Below, piece by piece: positions 40,601 to 48,734 of a DNA stretch of 64,000 nt. Both the position numbers and the translations under genes were made by a program. The notes under the pieces are model-generated. The model had not been told where the DNA came from. It did not search any database and worked only from the letters and a program-made list of their open reading frames with translations. The stretch comes from Mytilus edulis (Eukaryota; Mollusca; Bivalvia; Mytilida; Mytilidae), in contig NC_092346.1 of NCBI RefSeq assembly GCF_963676685.1, forward strand, positions 80,553,821 to 80,617,820, read 5' to 3'. How positions within the stretch are numbered: position 1 is the stretch's first letter; each line of letters begins with the position of its first letter.

Positions 40601-43600
40601 CCAACATTGACACAGTTTTGCCAAAATTATTTCCCTTTAGTATTTTCCAATTCCTTCAACAGAATAGTATATACAGTGTCAATGTCAACAAAATTATTTA
40701 ATACTAAAACATAATACCAGCCCACATGTCAAATTTTTGAGAACTTTAATGATGAGAACCAGTATTTTCCATGGCCAAAACGACTTACTGGTATGGTTCT
40801 TTATGACAATACTGGAAGCTCCATGAAGATCAGCATGCACATATAAATCACCTGTAGATAGAAATTTGACATTATAATATACATACTCTGGTATGGGCTT
40901 TAATCATTGCTGAAGGCCGTACGGTGACCTATAGTTGTTAATTTCTGTTTCATTTTGGTCTTTTGTGGATAGTTGCCTCATTGGCAATCATACCACATCT
41001 TCTTTTTTATATACTCTAATAATTTAATTTTGAGTGTAACACGTCTTCTGATTGGCTGACGTAGTTTTGTTTATGAGCTCAAAGACATAATTTTGTCATG
41101 TGACTACGGCTTCATCAATGTTTCTTCATGGTTTACTCCGGTTTAAAATGGAATTAAGAATTAAATAATAAGAAATGACTGTTATATTTTTTCTGTCTAT
41201 TCGAAATAACATAAAAAATGTGGTGCACACTTTAAAATAACCCACTACACAGGTATGCACATACCTGGCCTAAGATATTTCTTCACAATAGTAAAACAAG
41301 AGATTATGCACATACCTGGCCTAAGATATTTCTTCACAATAGTAAAACAAGAGATTATGCACATACCTGGCCTAAGATATTTCTTCACAATAGTAAAACA
41401 AGAGATTATGTACACATCTGGCCTAAGATATTTCTTCACAATAGTAAAACAAGAGATTATTCACATACCTGGCCTAAGATATTTCTTCACAATAGTAAAA
41501 CAAGAGATTATTCACATACCTGGCCTAAGATATTTCTTCACAATAGTAAAACAAGAGATTATGTACACATCTGGCCTAAGATATTTCTTCCCAATAGTAA
41601 AACAAGAGATTATGTACACATCTGGCCTAAGATATTTCTTCACAATAGTAAAACAAGAGATTATTCACATACCTGGCCTAAGATATTTCTTCACAATAGT
41701 AAAACAAGAGATTATTCACATACCTGGCCTAAGATATTTCTTCACATTATAGTAAAACAAGAGATTATGCACATACCTGGCCTAAGATATTTCTTCACAA
41801 TAGTAAAACAAGAGATTATGCACATACCTGGCCTAAGATATTTCTTCACAATAGTAAAACAAGAGATTATGCACATACCTGGCCTAAGATATTTCTTCAC
41901 AATAGTAAAACAAGAGATTATTCACATACCTGGCCTAAGATATTTCTTCACAATAGTAAAACAAGAGATTATTCACATACCTGGCCTAAGATATTTCTTC
42001 ACATTATAGTAAAACAAGAGATTATTCACATACCTGGCCTAAGATATTTCTTCACATTATAGTAAAACAAGAGATTATGCACATACCTGGCCTAAGATAT
42101 TTCTTCACAATAGTAAAACAAGAGATTATGCATACACCTGGCCTAAGATATTTCTTCACAATAGTAAAACAAGAGATTATTCACATACCTGGCCTAAGAT
42201 ATTTCTTCACAATAGTAAAACAAGAGATTATTCACATACCTGGCCTAAGATATTTCTTCACATTATAGTAAAACAAGAGATTATTCACATACCTGGCCTA
42301 AGATATTTCTTCACATTATAGTAAAACAAGAGATTATGCACATACCTGGCCTAAGATATTTCTTCACAATAGTAAAACAAGAGATTATTCACATACCTGG
42401 CCTAAGATATTTCTTCACAATAGTAAAACAAGAGATTATTCACATACCTGGCCTAAGATATTTCTTCACAATAGTAAAACAAGAGATTATTCACATACCT
42501 GGCCTAAGATATTTCTTCACAATCGTAAAACAAGAGATTATTCACATACCTGGCCTAAGATATTTCTTCACAATAGTAAAACAAGAGATTATTCACATAC
42601 CTGGCCTAAGATATTTCTTCACAATAGTAAAACAAGAGGTTATTCACATACCTGGCCTAAGATAGTTCTTCACAATAGTAAAACAAGAGATTATTCACAT
42701 ACCTGGCCTAAGATATTTCTTCACATTATAGTAAAACAGGAGATTATTCACATACCTGGCCTAAGATATTTCTTCACAATAGTAAAACAAGAGATTATGC
42801 ACATACCTGGCCTAAGATATTTCTTCACAATAGTAAAACAAGAGATTATTCACATACCTGGCCTAAGATATTTCTTCACAATAGTAAAACAAGAGATTAT
42901 TCACATACCTGGCCTAAGATATTTCTTCACAATAGTAAAACAAGAGATTATTCACATACCTGGCCTAAGATATTTCTTCACAATAGTAAAACAAGAGATT
43001 ATGCACAAACCTGGCCTAAGATATTTCTTCACAATAGTTAAACAAGAGATTATTCACATACCTGGCCTAAGATATTTCTTCACAATAGTTAAACAAGAGA
43101 TTATTCACATACCTGGCCTAAGATATTTCTTCACAATAGTAAAACAAGAGATTATTCACATACCTGGCCTAAGATATTTCTTCACAATAGTAAAACAAGA
43201 GATTATTCACATACCTGGCCTAAGATATTTCTTCACAATAGTAAAACAAGAGATTATTCACATACCTGGCCTAAGATATTTCTTCACAATAGTAAAACAA
43301 GAGATTATTCACATACCTGGCCTAAGATATTTCTTCACAATAGTAAAACAAGAGATTATTCACATACCTGGCCTAAGATATTTCTCCACAATAATAAAAC
43401 AAGAGATTATTCACATACCTGGCCTAAGATATTTCTTCACTATCATTTCATTCTGTTGTTGGTCACGACCTCCAACACACAAGAAGTTTTCAGAGGTTAT
43501 AAACCATAAAAACTTCTCAAACCTAAAAATTATAAAGTAACCATCTGCAAATTAGTTGTGTCAATATGCATATTATTTTGCTACAAACATCTTGGGAAAG

Positions 43601-46600
43601 TTTGGTTGAGGATAACTAGAGTTAGGCAAACAAAAAAAATCAGCAAATTCTTTATTTGTAAAGAGGCATAACTCTAGAATGGTAATAGTGACTTCACTGA
43701 AATTCAAACTTGATTTGTGTTTTGTGGTAATAAGCATTGTGTATAAGTTCCATAACATTTGGTTGAGGTAATTTAAGTTAGAGAATGGAAACCAATTTTG
43801 GGACGTACAGACGTAGACGAGGGTGGAAAAGGGTTATTTTCGTGCAACGTGATCGCCGTTTTTTATTTCACGTTCAACGTGTTTTCACTTTTTTATTTGA
43901 CGTTCAGTCGTGCAAGACGGGTGCCTCGTTTAACGTGTTCTGCTTATTTAATTTTACGTGCATCGTGATTTTTAAAGTCTTATTTTGCGTGCTGGTATTT
44001 TTCAAATAAAATTCAAACACTTGGCAGGGATCGTCAAGAAATACTTTTTTAAAAGCCGTAAACCAATTATGTCATAAATGTGTATACTAAATCGGGAATA
44101 TCAAGTAAAACAAAGAGTTAATATATACAAGAAGACAGTGACTCAGTCACCAAAGATTCAAATAAAAGTATTTATTTTTTCGTGCAACGTTCATTACAGA
44201 AATTATTTCACGTTCAACGTGAAATTATGTCTTATTTCACGTTTTTTTCGTGCAAGCACCCCCCCCCCTTTACCACCCTCGTAGACACATGAATGGACTA
44301 GGATAACGGAGGGGCATAAAAAACATACTGTAAATTTTCATTTTTTTAACCATTTTTACAAATGAAAAGATTTTAAAGGCATAAGATAAACCACAATTAC
44401 CAATATGTCTTCCTTGTTTTGTTGATAGTTGCTGCCATGGCAACTTCTTTCAAGGTCTCCTTTGTTTTCCTCTCTGCTGACTTTAACGCCTGTGAAAATA
44501 AAGTTAAACATTTGAAAAATTCTGCTTTTTTAGTTGTTAGTACAAACAGTTTAGTCTGCTCAGAATTCACCATTTTGATGAATCACATCTTCTTAATATA
44601 GGAAAGATATTACAACATAGTTGATATTATTTTGATAAATTTGAGAATAAGAACTGATACATCTTATATGTATTTGCAAAACTAAACAGATTTTCTACTT
44701 TAGCACTCGTTTAACGAAATCAGAGGTAAAACTTGATAACATTGATTGAAAAATAAGACGACAGTCAAACTAAGCATACCACAATAAAAACTCATGAACA
44801 GATATATAAAGATACTGTGGGGTATACTTCAATGAGACAGCAACCAAATGACACAAATAACAAAATAATCTGTATTAATACCAACCTTTATCAAAGAATA
44901 AGTTCTGAAGAACTTTTCAAATTGTATTCAACATGGATATATACAGTTTAAATTGTTTTTTCTTCATTTACCTACCATGCCAGAGGCCTCAATTGTCTTC
45001 TGTTCTTTTTTAGCTGCTAACTTCTTCATATCAAAAAACCTGCATAAAAGTAATTTTAAGAGTAAACAACACAATGCCAATACAAATTATTAATCAATAT
45101 TCTTTATGCATTACACTGCGTTAGCTGTACTATGGAAAAGATATACTTTCAAGAATTGATATAATTACCTACAGACAAAGTCCCATTAGCTGGTCTCAAA
45201 TAACCATTGACATAGTCTAATCTTTTCTGTTTGGCAAAACAAATATGGTGACCAATGGTAACTAAGGGAACAAACTTACTTTCTGGAGTTAGCATAAGCA
45301 CTTAGTGACAGGTCTATGTCTATGTTCATTGGACGTAAAATGTCTTCATTCAGGTCTTCATCATCACTTTCAAAGTAGGGGTCTCTATAATAAAGATTCA
45401 ATGATAACATATATAAGTAAAATTATTCCACACAAATTTAATGAGAGGTACAGTTTTTACATGTGTTTTTCAATCAAGAGAAAGTGTTTATAGCATGAAA
45501 TAAGTAAAATCATTCAAAGTAATCTTTTTAAGATATAAATATAAGACCTTTCAGGTAAGTTAAAATATATTTTTTTTAGAATACTGTGTACTGTTGATTT
45601 ATTATTATTCGTTTAATGACATTTTTAGTGGATTTTGTTGGTTCAGATAAAAAATGAAATTAAATTTTCAAGGAATAGTCAATTAAGTGATAACTAACTG
45701 TATTGTATTTGAAGCTTTAAGGACGTCCATCTGTAGTTTTACTGTTGCAAATTTAGTTTACCTGGCGACGCGTAGCGGAGACAGGTAAACGGGTATTTGC
45801 GACAGAAAAACTACCGAAGGACGTCCGCAAAGCTTCAAATACAATACAGTTATCTCTATTCTAATGCAAAACAAGTTCATAATTAAATATCAATCATTAT
45901 ATCAGTGTAAAATCTTCATTAGAGAAAATTTCGCGAAAAGATGTTATCTTTTGTCCCTACACCAGGTGAAGTCATAGGTATGATTCAACAAACAAAGCAT
46001 CGGGCGTTTTCTGGCTTCTGTGCCGCTTCAGAATGTAATAAAATTTGATAAAAAGAAGATTTTTAGGAGCAACATGTGAATTTTTGGCTTATTATTGTAA
46101 AAATTACATGTCAATACATTCAGCAATTCAAAATGTCGGCTCTTTAGTTACAGACAAGGAGATAGAAAATTGTACGCTAACTGTCATCCAATCAGAACCA
46201 TTGATACAAAATAATTGCATTAGAATATTTTAATGGCTTGTATGCCAACTTCTGCAAAACCACGAAATAAAATATCCATGAACACGTAAGTTTTCCGTAA
46301 CTCACGTAAATTGGTACCTACGAAAAAATAAATGAATTCACAGTACTCAGATACACATGAGAGGTTTTCAGTCATGTGAACAATGTGATCCTTTTATTTA
46401 TTTAAAACACTCATTTATATTCTACGATAGATATCCAAGTCCAAACTTAAGTGTATTCATAATTTTCACAAAACAAACTTCTTATTCAATGTTTTAGTTA
46501 AAATTACAATACAATATATATTCATTATTTATAAGAGAGACTGAAGAATAAAAAATCAACAATACATACTTGAGTACCACTGATATATGGTTGGTATCAA

Positions 46601-47164
46601 GCTTTAGTGATTTTATACATTGTGCTACTGGGTCACCTTGTTGTTGGGCTTCTTTTACAAGTCTCTGAATTTCTGCCCAGTCAATCTGGTTTGCTAAAGC
46701 ACTTCTTACAATAAGTATAGCTTGATCAACCTTTAAATTGATATAAGAACATGATTAGTAATAATATAGCAAGAGAGTTACCATATATGGTTATTGTCAA
46801 TACTTATTTGGCCCAATGAAACTTTTCATGGAAAAACAATTTGCTTACTCTAATCAACAAGAGAGATCCAACAAAAATACATTTTATTTCATGAATATCA
46901 TCTTATCTTGAGCCTCTGTGGTTTTTGATATCATGAGAAATTGAGTAATTTCACAACTTCTTATTATCTGTAATTGTCATTAATCCATTTTACATGTTTT
47001 AATATCATCAACAACTCTTTGTATTTGTCTCTACTCACCAGACCTAGATTCATCTCAATCAGTCTTCCTTTGTTTATATCAGTATCCTGGACCTTTTGTA
47101 ACTGTTCTATTCGTTTTTCATGATCCTTTTTAATATTATCTAACTTTTTCAAGGCTGATTTTTC
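25570..47164 (-). CDS. NEMF: NEMF (ribosome quality control factor), partial gene: 22 coding exons, 5' part missing
   Basis: NEMF/Rqc2 binds 60S subunits that carry stalled peptidyl-tRNA, recruits the Listerin ubiquitin ligase and supports C-terminal tailing of the nascent chain. I assembled the exons by hand from the minus strand: 47164-47039, 46730-46570, 45384-45280, 45039-44976, 44489-44401, 43522-43419, 40851-40789, 39835-39665, 38279-38221, 37429-37035, 36767-36747, 36099-35989, 34946-34817, 34398-34348, 33856-33779, 32248-32095, 31428-31382, 29027-28977, 28577-28474, 28220-28177, 27448-27369, 25647-25570. Every junction has AG/GT and every phase agrees, giving 761 codons and a TGA. Landmarks recalled from vertebrate NEMF are present in order: [76 protein letters not shown]-like, NYKYKVKL and a basic VKRK end. 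The NFACT-N third must lie beyond base 64000. The last three exons are duplicated downstream, and one intron holds a minisatellite of the 5' splice site. Confidence 0.95.
27369..27448 (-). CDS. NEMF: NEMF exon: [19 protein letters not shown] helix (right-hand copy)
   Basis: 80 nt, phase 1 to phase 0, acceptor ATTTTAG, donor GTAATT. It encodes [19 protein letters not shown] and TKILK, matching the helix before the final NEMF motif. Duplicated at 21457-21536. Confidence 0.93.
28177..28220 (-). CDS. NEMF: NEMF exon: [14 protein letters not shown] (right-hand duplicate copy)
   Basis: 44 nt, phase 2 to phase 1, acceptor TTTTTTAG, donor GTACGA. It encodes [14 protein letters not shown], equivalent to the conserved YKVKL.PG..K.GK motif. 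An identical copy sits 5912 bases away at 22265-22308. Confidence 0.94.
28474..28577 (-). CDS. NEMF: NEMF exon: start of NEMF C-terminal (NFACT-C) domain
   Basis: 104 nt, phase 0 to phase 2, donor GTAAGA. It encodes [20 protein letters not shown], then [12 protein letters not shown], matching the conserved start of the C-terminal domain (DUF3441). It is the last exon upstream of the tandem duplication, whose right edge is only 32 bases downstream in the following intron. Confidence 0.95.
28977..29027 (-). CDS. NEMF: NEMF exon: acidic linker before the C-terminal domain
   Basis: 51 nt, phase 0 to phase 0, acceptor TTTACAG, donor GTACCG. It encodes [17 protein letters not shown]. Acidic like the region before FDSLTG in other NEMF proteins. 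Confidence 0.85.
29192..30293 (-). mobile_element. Inverted copy of the 4953-6039 element, in a NEMF intron
   Basis: Begins with the same double hairpin (29197-29231), followed by a GGCGGCGGC tract and five degenerate repeats, and ends GCGTGTGCACTCTTGT. A 72-codon frame at 29195 is incidental. Lies between the NEMF exons at 28977-29027 and 31382-31428. Confidence 0.85.
31195..31352 (+). repeat. GCTGACTATGCGGTATGGG module in NEMF intron
   Basis: Short copy of the right end of the 7800-8330 repeat, just upstream (plus strand) of the NEMF exon at 31382-31428. Ends CATTGGCAATCATACCACA then a T-rich stretch. Confidence 0.8.
31382..31428 (-). CDS. NEMF: NEMF exon: short linker
   Basis: 47 nt, phase 1 to phase 0, acceptor ATTTCAG, donor GTTTGT (weaker than the others). 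It encodes [15 protein letters not shown]. Confidence 0.82.
31832..31940. mobile_element. Short palindromic MITE-like element
   Basis: TCGATTTCACAAAAAAACTTA at the left pairs with TAAGTTTTTTTGTGAAATCGA at the right, extended with a few mismatches to about 34 bp arms. A foldback of about 109 bp in a NEMF intron. Confidence 0.85.
32095..32248 (-). CDS. NEMF: NEMF exon: basic, low-complexity linker
   Basis: 154 nt, phase 0 to phase 1, acceptor CCATAG, donor GTGAAT. It encodes [18 protein letters not shown], a Gln-rich part and [13 protein letters not shown]. Poorly conserved in sequence but placed and phased as expected. Confidence 0.85.
32485..32699. mobile_element. MITE with 24-bp terminal inverted repeats and TA target site
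   Basis: CTGTAAATTCAGAAATTATTG at the left and CAATAATTTCTGAATTTACAG at the right are perfect inverted repeats, flanked by TA on both sides (the inverted match extends to 24 bp including flanks). The interior is AT-rich with repeated ATCGCA. This fits a Tc1/mariner-type non-autonomous element. Lies in a NEMF intron. Confidence 0.9.
32910..33420 (+). repeat. Interspersed repeat (AAGAATGTGTCC family) split by a MITE
   Basis: Matches 34990-35265 from ACAAGAATGTGTCC to CATAATGCCCATAA..GGCATAAA, with a (GACAGACGGACGAAC)-like tract in the middle. Interrupted at 33042-33243. Lies in a NEMF intron. Confidence 0.85.
33042..33243 (+). mobile_element. MITE-like element with 13-bp inverted ends inserted in another repeat
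   Basis: Termini TGAGGGGGGATAG and CTATCCCCCCTCA are perfect inverted repeats, flanked by TGTT on both sides (33038-33041 and 33244-33247), a likely 4-bp target duplication. The host is a copy of the 34990-35265 repeat, whose uninterrupted version at about 35131 shows the empty site. The interior is repeated CCCGAAATCCCG. Confidence 0.88.
33779..33856 (-). CDS. NEMF: NEMF exon: [18 protein letters not shown] helix
   Basis: 78 nt, phase 0 to phase 0, acceptor TCACCCAG, donor GTAAGT. It encodes [18 protein letters not shown] and LRMDILA, a strongly conserved helix of the NEMF linker that ends near a conserved small-residue (LLGSAG-like) position. Confidence 0.94.
34348..34398 (-). CDS. NEMF: NEMF exon: QPKRGQK
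   Basis: 51 nt, phase 0 to phase 0. It encodes [17 protein letters not shown]. The KRGQK end joins directly to SKMKK in the next exon, reproducing the conserved RGQKSKMKK junction. Confidence 0.92.
34605..34790 (+). repeat. Partial copy of the 4953-6039 family
   Basis: One internal repeat only: CATTCCACATATAGTTGACC, AACTTTAACCTTGATCA, AATGAGGTTGAGGTCAGGTGA. It has no hairpin end and lies in the intron next to the exon at 34817-34946. Confidence 0.7.
34817..34946 (-). CDS. NEMF: NEMF exon: basic/polar linker
   Basis: 130 nt, phase 2 to phase 0, acceptor TTTCCAG, donor GTGAGG. It encodes [19 protein letters not shown] and a K/Q/N-rich tail (QQKNNKNNN). Low complexity and weakly conserved, so it is supported mainly by phase and splice sites. 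Confidence 0.85.
34990..35265 (+). repeat. Interspersed repeat (AAGAATGTGTCC family), uninterrupted copy
   Basis: Same family as 32910-33420, in a NEMF intron. It provides the empty site for the MITE insertion at 33042-33243 (GAACATGTGTACTAAG). Confidence 0.85.
35989..36099 (-). CDS. NEMF: NEMF exon: linker ending in LSAKQRR
   Basis: 111 nt, phase 2 to phase 2, acceptor TTTACAG, donor GTAAGA. It encodes [20 protein letters not shown] and ends with RLSAKQRR, equivalent to the LSAKERR motif that starts the basic stretch of NEMF. Confidence 0.9.
36747..36767 (-). CDS. NEMF: NEMF 21-nt microexon
   Basis: A 21-base exon candidate between acceptor ATTTTCAG and donor GTAAGT. It enters and leaves in phase 2 and adds seven residues (EPTSKD region) to the acidic linker. 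Because it is a multiple of three it can be included or skipped without changing frame. Its last bases, GATAA before GTAAGT, copy the end of the previous exon. No transcript evidence is available here. Confidence 0.7.
37035..37429 (-). CDS. NEMF: NEMF exon: GERKVR motif and long acidic linker
   Basis: 395 nt, phase 0 to phase 2, the largest exon. It opens with [16 protein letters not shown], conserved in the family, then becomes a disordered linker rich in Asp, Glu and Ser (for example [17 protein letters not shown]) and ends with [14 protein letters not shown]. The donor lies in GTAAGTAAGT, so a shift of four bases is possible, but the chosen site keeps the frame. Confidence 0.92.
38221..38279 (-). 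CDS. NEMF: NEMF exon: end of NFACT-R ([19 protein letters not shown])
   Basis: 59 nt, phase 1 to phase 0, acceptor TTACAG, donor GTAAGT. It closes the NFACT-R domain with the LPPSYL..G.A.LFK motif. The preceding intron holds an element of the 38335-39525 repeat family. Confidence 0.94.
38335..39525 (+). mobile_element. More complete copy of the 15640-16855 element, in a NEMF intron
   Basis: The head CGCAGCTTGATACGACCGCA at about 38341 includes the small hairpin CGACC..GGTCG. Both tandem blocks follow. The tail TTTGCAGTCGTGT at about 39508 is a mutated form of TTTGCGGTCGTAT, the complement of the head ATACGACCGCA. Lies between NEMF exons 38221-38279 and 39665-39835. Confidence 0.8.
39665..39835 (-). 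CDS. NEMF: NEMF exon: [17 protein letters not shown] segment of NFACT-R
   Basis: 171 nt, phase 1 to phase 1, donor GTAAGT. It encodes [52 protein letters not shown] and MIRG. This is almost invariant across NEMF/Tae2 proteins and is the strongest single piece of evidence for the gene. Confidence 0.96.
40325..40515 (+). repeat. Copy of the 43670-44325 repeat without the insertion
   Basis: Same motif order as the longer copy, ending TTTCGCTATGGTGGGGCATA. Lies in the NEMF intron between 39835 and 40789. Confidence 0.72.
40789..40851 (-). CDS. NEMF: NEMF exon: HADLHGA core of NFACT-R
   Basis: 63 nt, phase 1 to phase 1, acceptor CTACAG, donor GTAAGT. It encodes [27 protein letters not shown] is the hallmark of the NFACT-R domain and confirms the family. 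It is separated from the previous exon by the minisatellite intron. Confidence 0.95.
40893..41015 (+). repeat. GCTGACTATGCGGTATGGG module, truncated, in NEMF intron
   Basis: Starts at GGTATGGGCTTTAATCATTG and ends ATACCACATCTTC. It lies in the same intron as the minisatellite, between the HADLHGA exon and the array. Confidence 0.8.
41252..43440. repeat. 51-bp minisatellite carrying an exon end and 5' splice site, about 43 copies
   Basis: Head-to-tail units of 51 bp, a few of 53 bp (CACATTATAG instead of CACAATAG). On the gene strand each unit is a 22-base exon end (ending CTTAGGCCAG), a GTATGTG donor and about 22 more intron bases. The unit at 43419 is the true exon-intron junction of NEMF; the others fill the intron towards 41252. 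Single-base variants (ATGCAC/ATTCAC, ACATCTGG, CACAAACC) define subtypes. The count of 43 was made by eye from the repeated 17-codon frames. Confidence 0.95.
43419..43522 (-). CDS. NEMF: NEMF exon: start of NFACT-R domain; its 3' end seeds the minisatellite
   Basis: 104 nt, phase 2 to phase 1. It encodes [25 protein letters not shown] and KKYLRPG, the first strands of the NFACT-R (DUF814) RNA-binding domain. The last 22 exon bases plus the donor GTATGTG form part of a 51-bp unit that is repeated about 42 more times downstream in the intron. Choosing the most upstream donor keeps the frame into the next exon; reading on meets a TGA immediately (GGT ATG TGA). Confidence 0.93.
43670..44325 (+). 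repeat. Older interspersed repeat split by the 43818 element
   Basis: GTGACTTCACTGAAATTCAA, TTGTGTTTTGTGGTAAT, AGAATGGAAACCAATTTTGG, then after the insertion GGAGGGGCATAAA. It matches 40325-40515 (AAATTCAAACTTGATC, TTGTTTTGTGGTATTC, GGTGGGGCATAAA). Confidence 0.75.
43818..44281. mobile_element. 464-bp MITE-like element with CGAGGGTGG ends and TAGA duplication
   Basis: Begins CGAGGGTGGAAA and ends TTTACCACCCTCG, near-perfect inverted ends, flanked by TAGA at 43814-43817 and 44282-44285. The interior has many short CACGTTCAACGTG / CGTGCAACGTG palindromes and a C run. It interrupts an older repeat (43670-44325) in the NEMF intron between exons 43419-43522 and 44401-44489. Confidence 0.85.
44401..44489 (-). 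CDS. NEMF: NEMF exon: helix leading to the TYW motif
   Basis: 89 nt, phase 0 to phase 2, acceptor TTCACAG, donor GTAATT. It encodes [17 protein letters not shown] then INKTRKTYW. The tryptophan codon is split across the junction with the next exon. Confidence 0.93.
44976..45039 (-). CDS. NEMF: NEMF exon: lysine-rich helix before NFACT-R
   Basis: 64 nt, phase 2 to phase 0, acceptor ATGCAG, donor GTAGGT. It encodes [21 protein letters not shown], the basic helix that follows the SAYAN motif. Confidence 0.92.
45280..45384 (-). CDS. NEMF: NEMF exon: acidic stretch and DLSLSAYAN motif
   Basis: 105 nt, phase 2 to phase 2, donor GTAAGT. It encodes [14 protein letters not shown] followed by the signature [15 protein letters not shown]. 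The acidic insert is shorter than I recall for the human protein. Confidence 0.94.
45696..45851. mobile_element. 156-bp foldback element with 23-bp perfect arms
   Basis: Arms 45696-45718 and 45829-45851 are perfect inverted repeats (AACTGTATTG..AAGCTTT and complement). Inside, GGACGTCC, AGTTTTACTGT..ACAGAAAAACT and GTTTACCTG..CAGGTAAAC continue the hairpin almost to the centre GCGACGCGTAGC. In the NEMF intron between 45384 and 46570. Confidence 0.88.
46570..46730 (-). CDS. NEMF: NEMF exon: coiled-coil/helical region with NQIDW motif
   Basis: 161 nt, entering in phase 0 and leaving in phase 2, donor GTATGT. It encodes [18 protein letters not shown], then [18 protein letters not shown] and [11 protein letters not shown], co-linear with vertebrate NEMF. 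One of the most conserved parts of the recovered protein. Confidence 0.95.
47039..47164 (-). CDS. NEMF: NEMF exon: coiled-coil segment (most 5' exon in window)
   Basis: This exon has 42 codons, phase 0 on both sides, acceptor TTTTTTCAG and donor GTGAGT. It encodes a charged helix with [11 protein letters not shown] and [10 protein letters not shown], matching the start of the NEMF coiled coil that separates the two halves of the NFACT fold. It is preceded by an intron of at least 16.8 kb that contains the large unit array. No exon upstream of it was recognised inside the window. Confidence 0.93.
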
Positions 47165-48704
47165 CTGAAAAAAATATTGTTTTATTTAAATTATGATGAG
47201 TCCTTTCCGTTTGTTCTTTTCACACTTGCTTGTTTGACTGATTAATGGAGCAAAAGATTAACTTTAACTATAACATTGAACTGCTTTAAAACAATTAAAA
47301 TTATACTGGTTACCTGTTGAACAAAAACAATTAAAACTAGATTTGTAATTGCTAGCAATAACGGATGGCACCCTCGTCCCCCCATTGCCAGGCGAGCGGC
47401 AGCCATTTTGGAAATTCCAAAGTCAAAGAGTGCATCTACACCTGCAAGTTATCATTTGTGCAAAATTTCATTAAGTTTGGACCTTTTTGAAATTTTGGAG
47501 AATTTTGCTGTTTCCATGGTTACGGCGGCCATTTTGGAAATTCCAACTTCAAAATGCAACTCCGCACATGCCAGTGACTATTCCTGTAAAGTTTCATCCA
47601 GTTTGCAGCACTTTATTTTTTTTGGAAATTTTGAACATTTGTGCTGCAACCATGGTTACAGTAGATAATTCCAAAATTCTAAAAGCAGACATCTCATTGC
47701 CACATGTCATGTTATATATCAATACAGTTTCATTTTGTTTGGTGCACCACTCTCTGAGAAAATGCTGATTTTATGCATTTTTCCATAGGGTCAATGCAAA
47801 ACTTGGCCCCAGTTTCCATGACAACGGCGGCCATTTTGAACTATCCAAATATTGTTTTGACATCTTTGCATACTGGGTCACATTTTCATAAAGTTTCATC
47901 CAGCTGGATGTTATAATGAAAGAGTTAGAATTTTTGATATTTGAGCTGTTTCCATGGTAACGGCAGCCATTTTGGAAATTCCAAAGTCAAACTGCAAATC
48001 ATCTCATGCCAGTTATCATTCCTGTGGAGTTTCTTCCAGTTTGGAACACTTTGAATATTTTCGGATTTTTGCAGTTTCCATGGAAACGGCAGCCATCTTG
48101 ACCATTCCAAGGTCAGGTGCACAACTTCATATGCTGGTCCACATTATGGTATAGTTCCATCAACATTGGTCCATACAATTCCGAGAAACTGTGTGGACAA
48201 AAAGTGTTGAAGAAGAATAATAAAAACTAGATTTGTAATTGCTAGCAATAACGGATGGCACCCTTTCCCCATTGCCAGGGTAACGGCAGCCATTTTGAAA
48301 ATTCCTCAGTCAAAGAGTGCATCTAAACTTGCAAATTAACATTTTTAAAAGTTTCATAAATTTTGGAGCTTTTAGAAATTTTTGACATTTTTGCAGTTTC
48401 CATGGTAACGGCGGCCATTTTGAAAATTCCGAAGTCAAACTGTAAATCAGCACATGCCAGTTACCATTCCTGTGAAGTTTTTTCCACTTTGGAACATTTT
48501 GATGTTTTTCGCATTTTTGCTGTTTCCATGGTAACGTTGGCCATCTTGACCATTCCAAAGTCAGAGGGACAACTTCGCATGGTGGTCAACATTATACCAT
48601 AGTTCCATCAACTTTGGTCCATTCTATTCTGAGAACTGCTCCGGACAAAAATAGTGGAAGAAAAATAATAAAAAAAAGAAAAAAAAGAAACGTAGAATAA
48701 CAAT

Positions 48705-48734
48705 ATGTCACCCCAACTCCGTTGAGGGTGCCAT
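48705..48734 (+). repeat. Type A tail hairpin
   Basis: ATGTCACCCC..GAGGGTGCCAT, preceded by the A-specific linker GAAACGTAGAATAACA. GGGTGCCAT is complementary to the ATGGCACCC of the type A head at 48226, which this tail closes. Other A tails are at 61390-61419 and 63647-63677. Confidence 0.85.

Noticed and set aside
41252..43440. CRISPR-like array of regular repeats
   Set aside because: The 51-bp units are contiguous with no unique spacers, and lie in a eukaryotic intron; it is a minisatellite.
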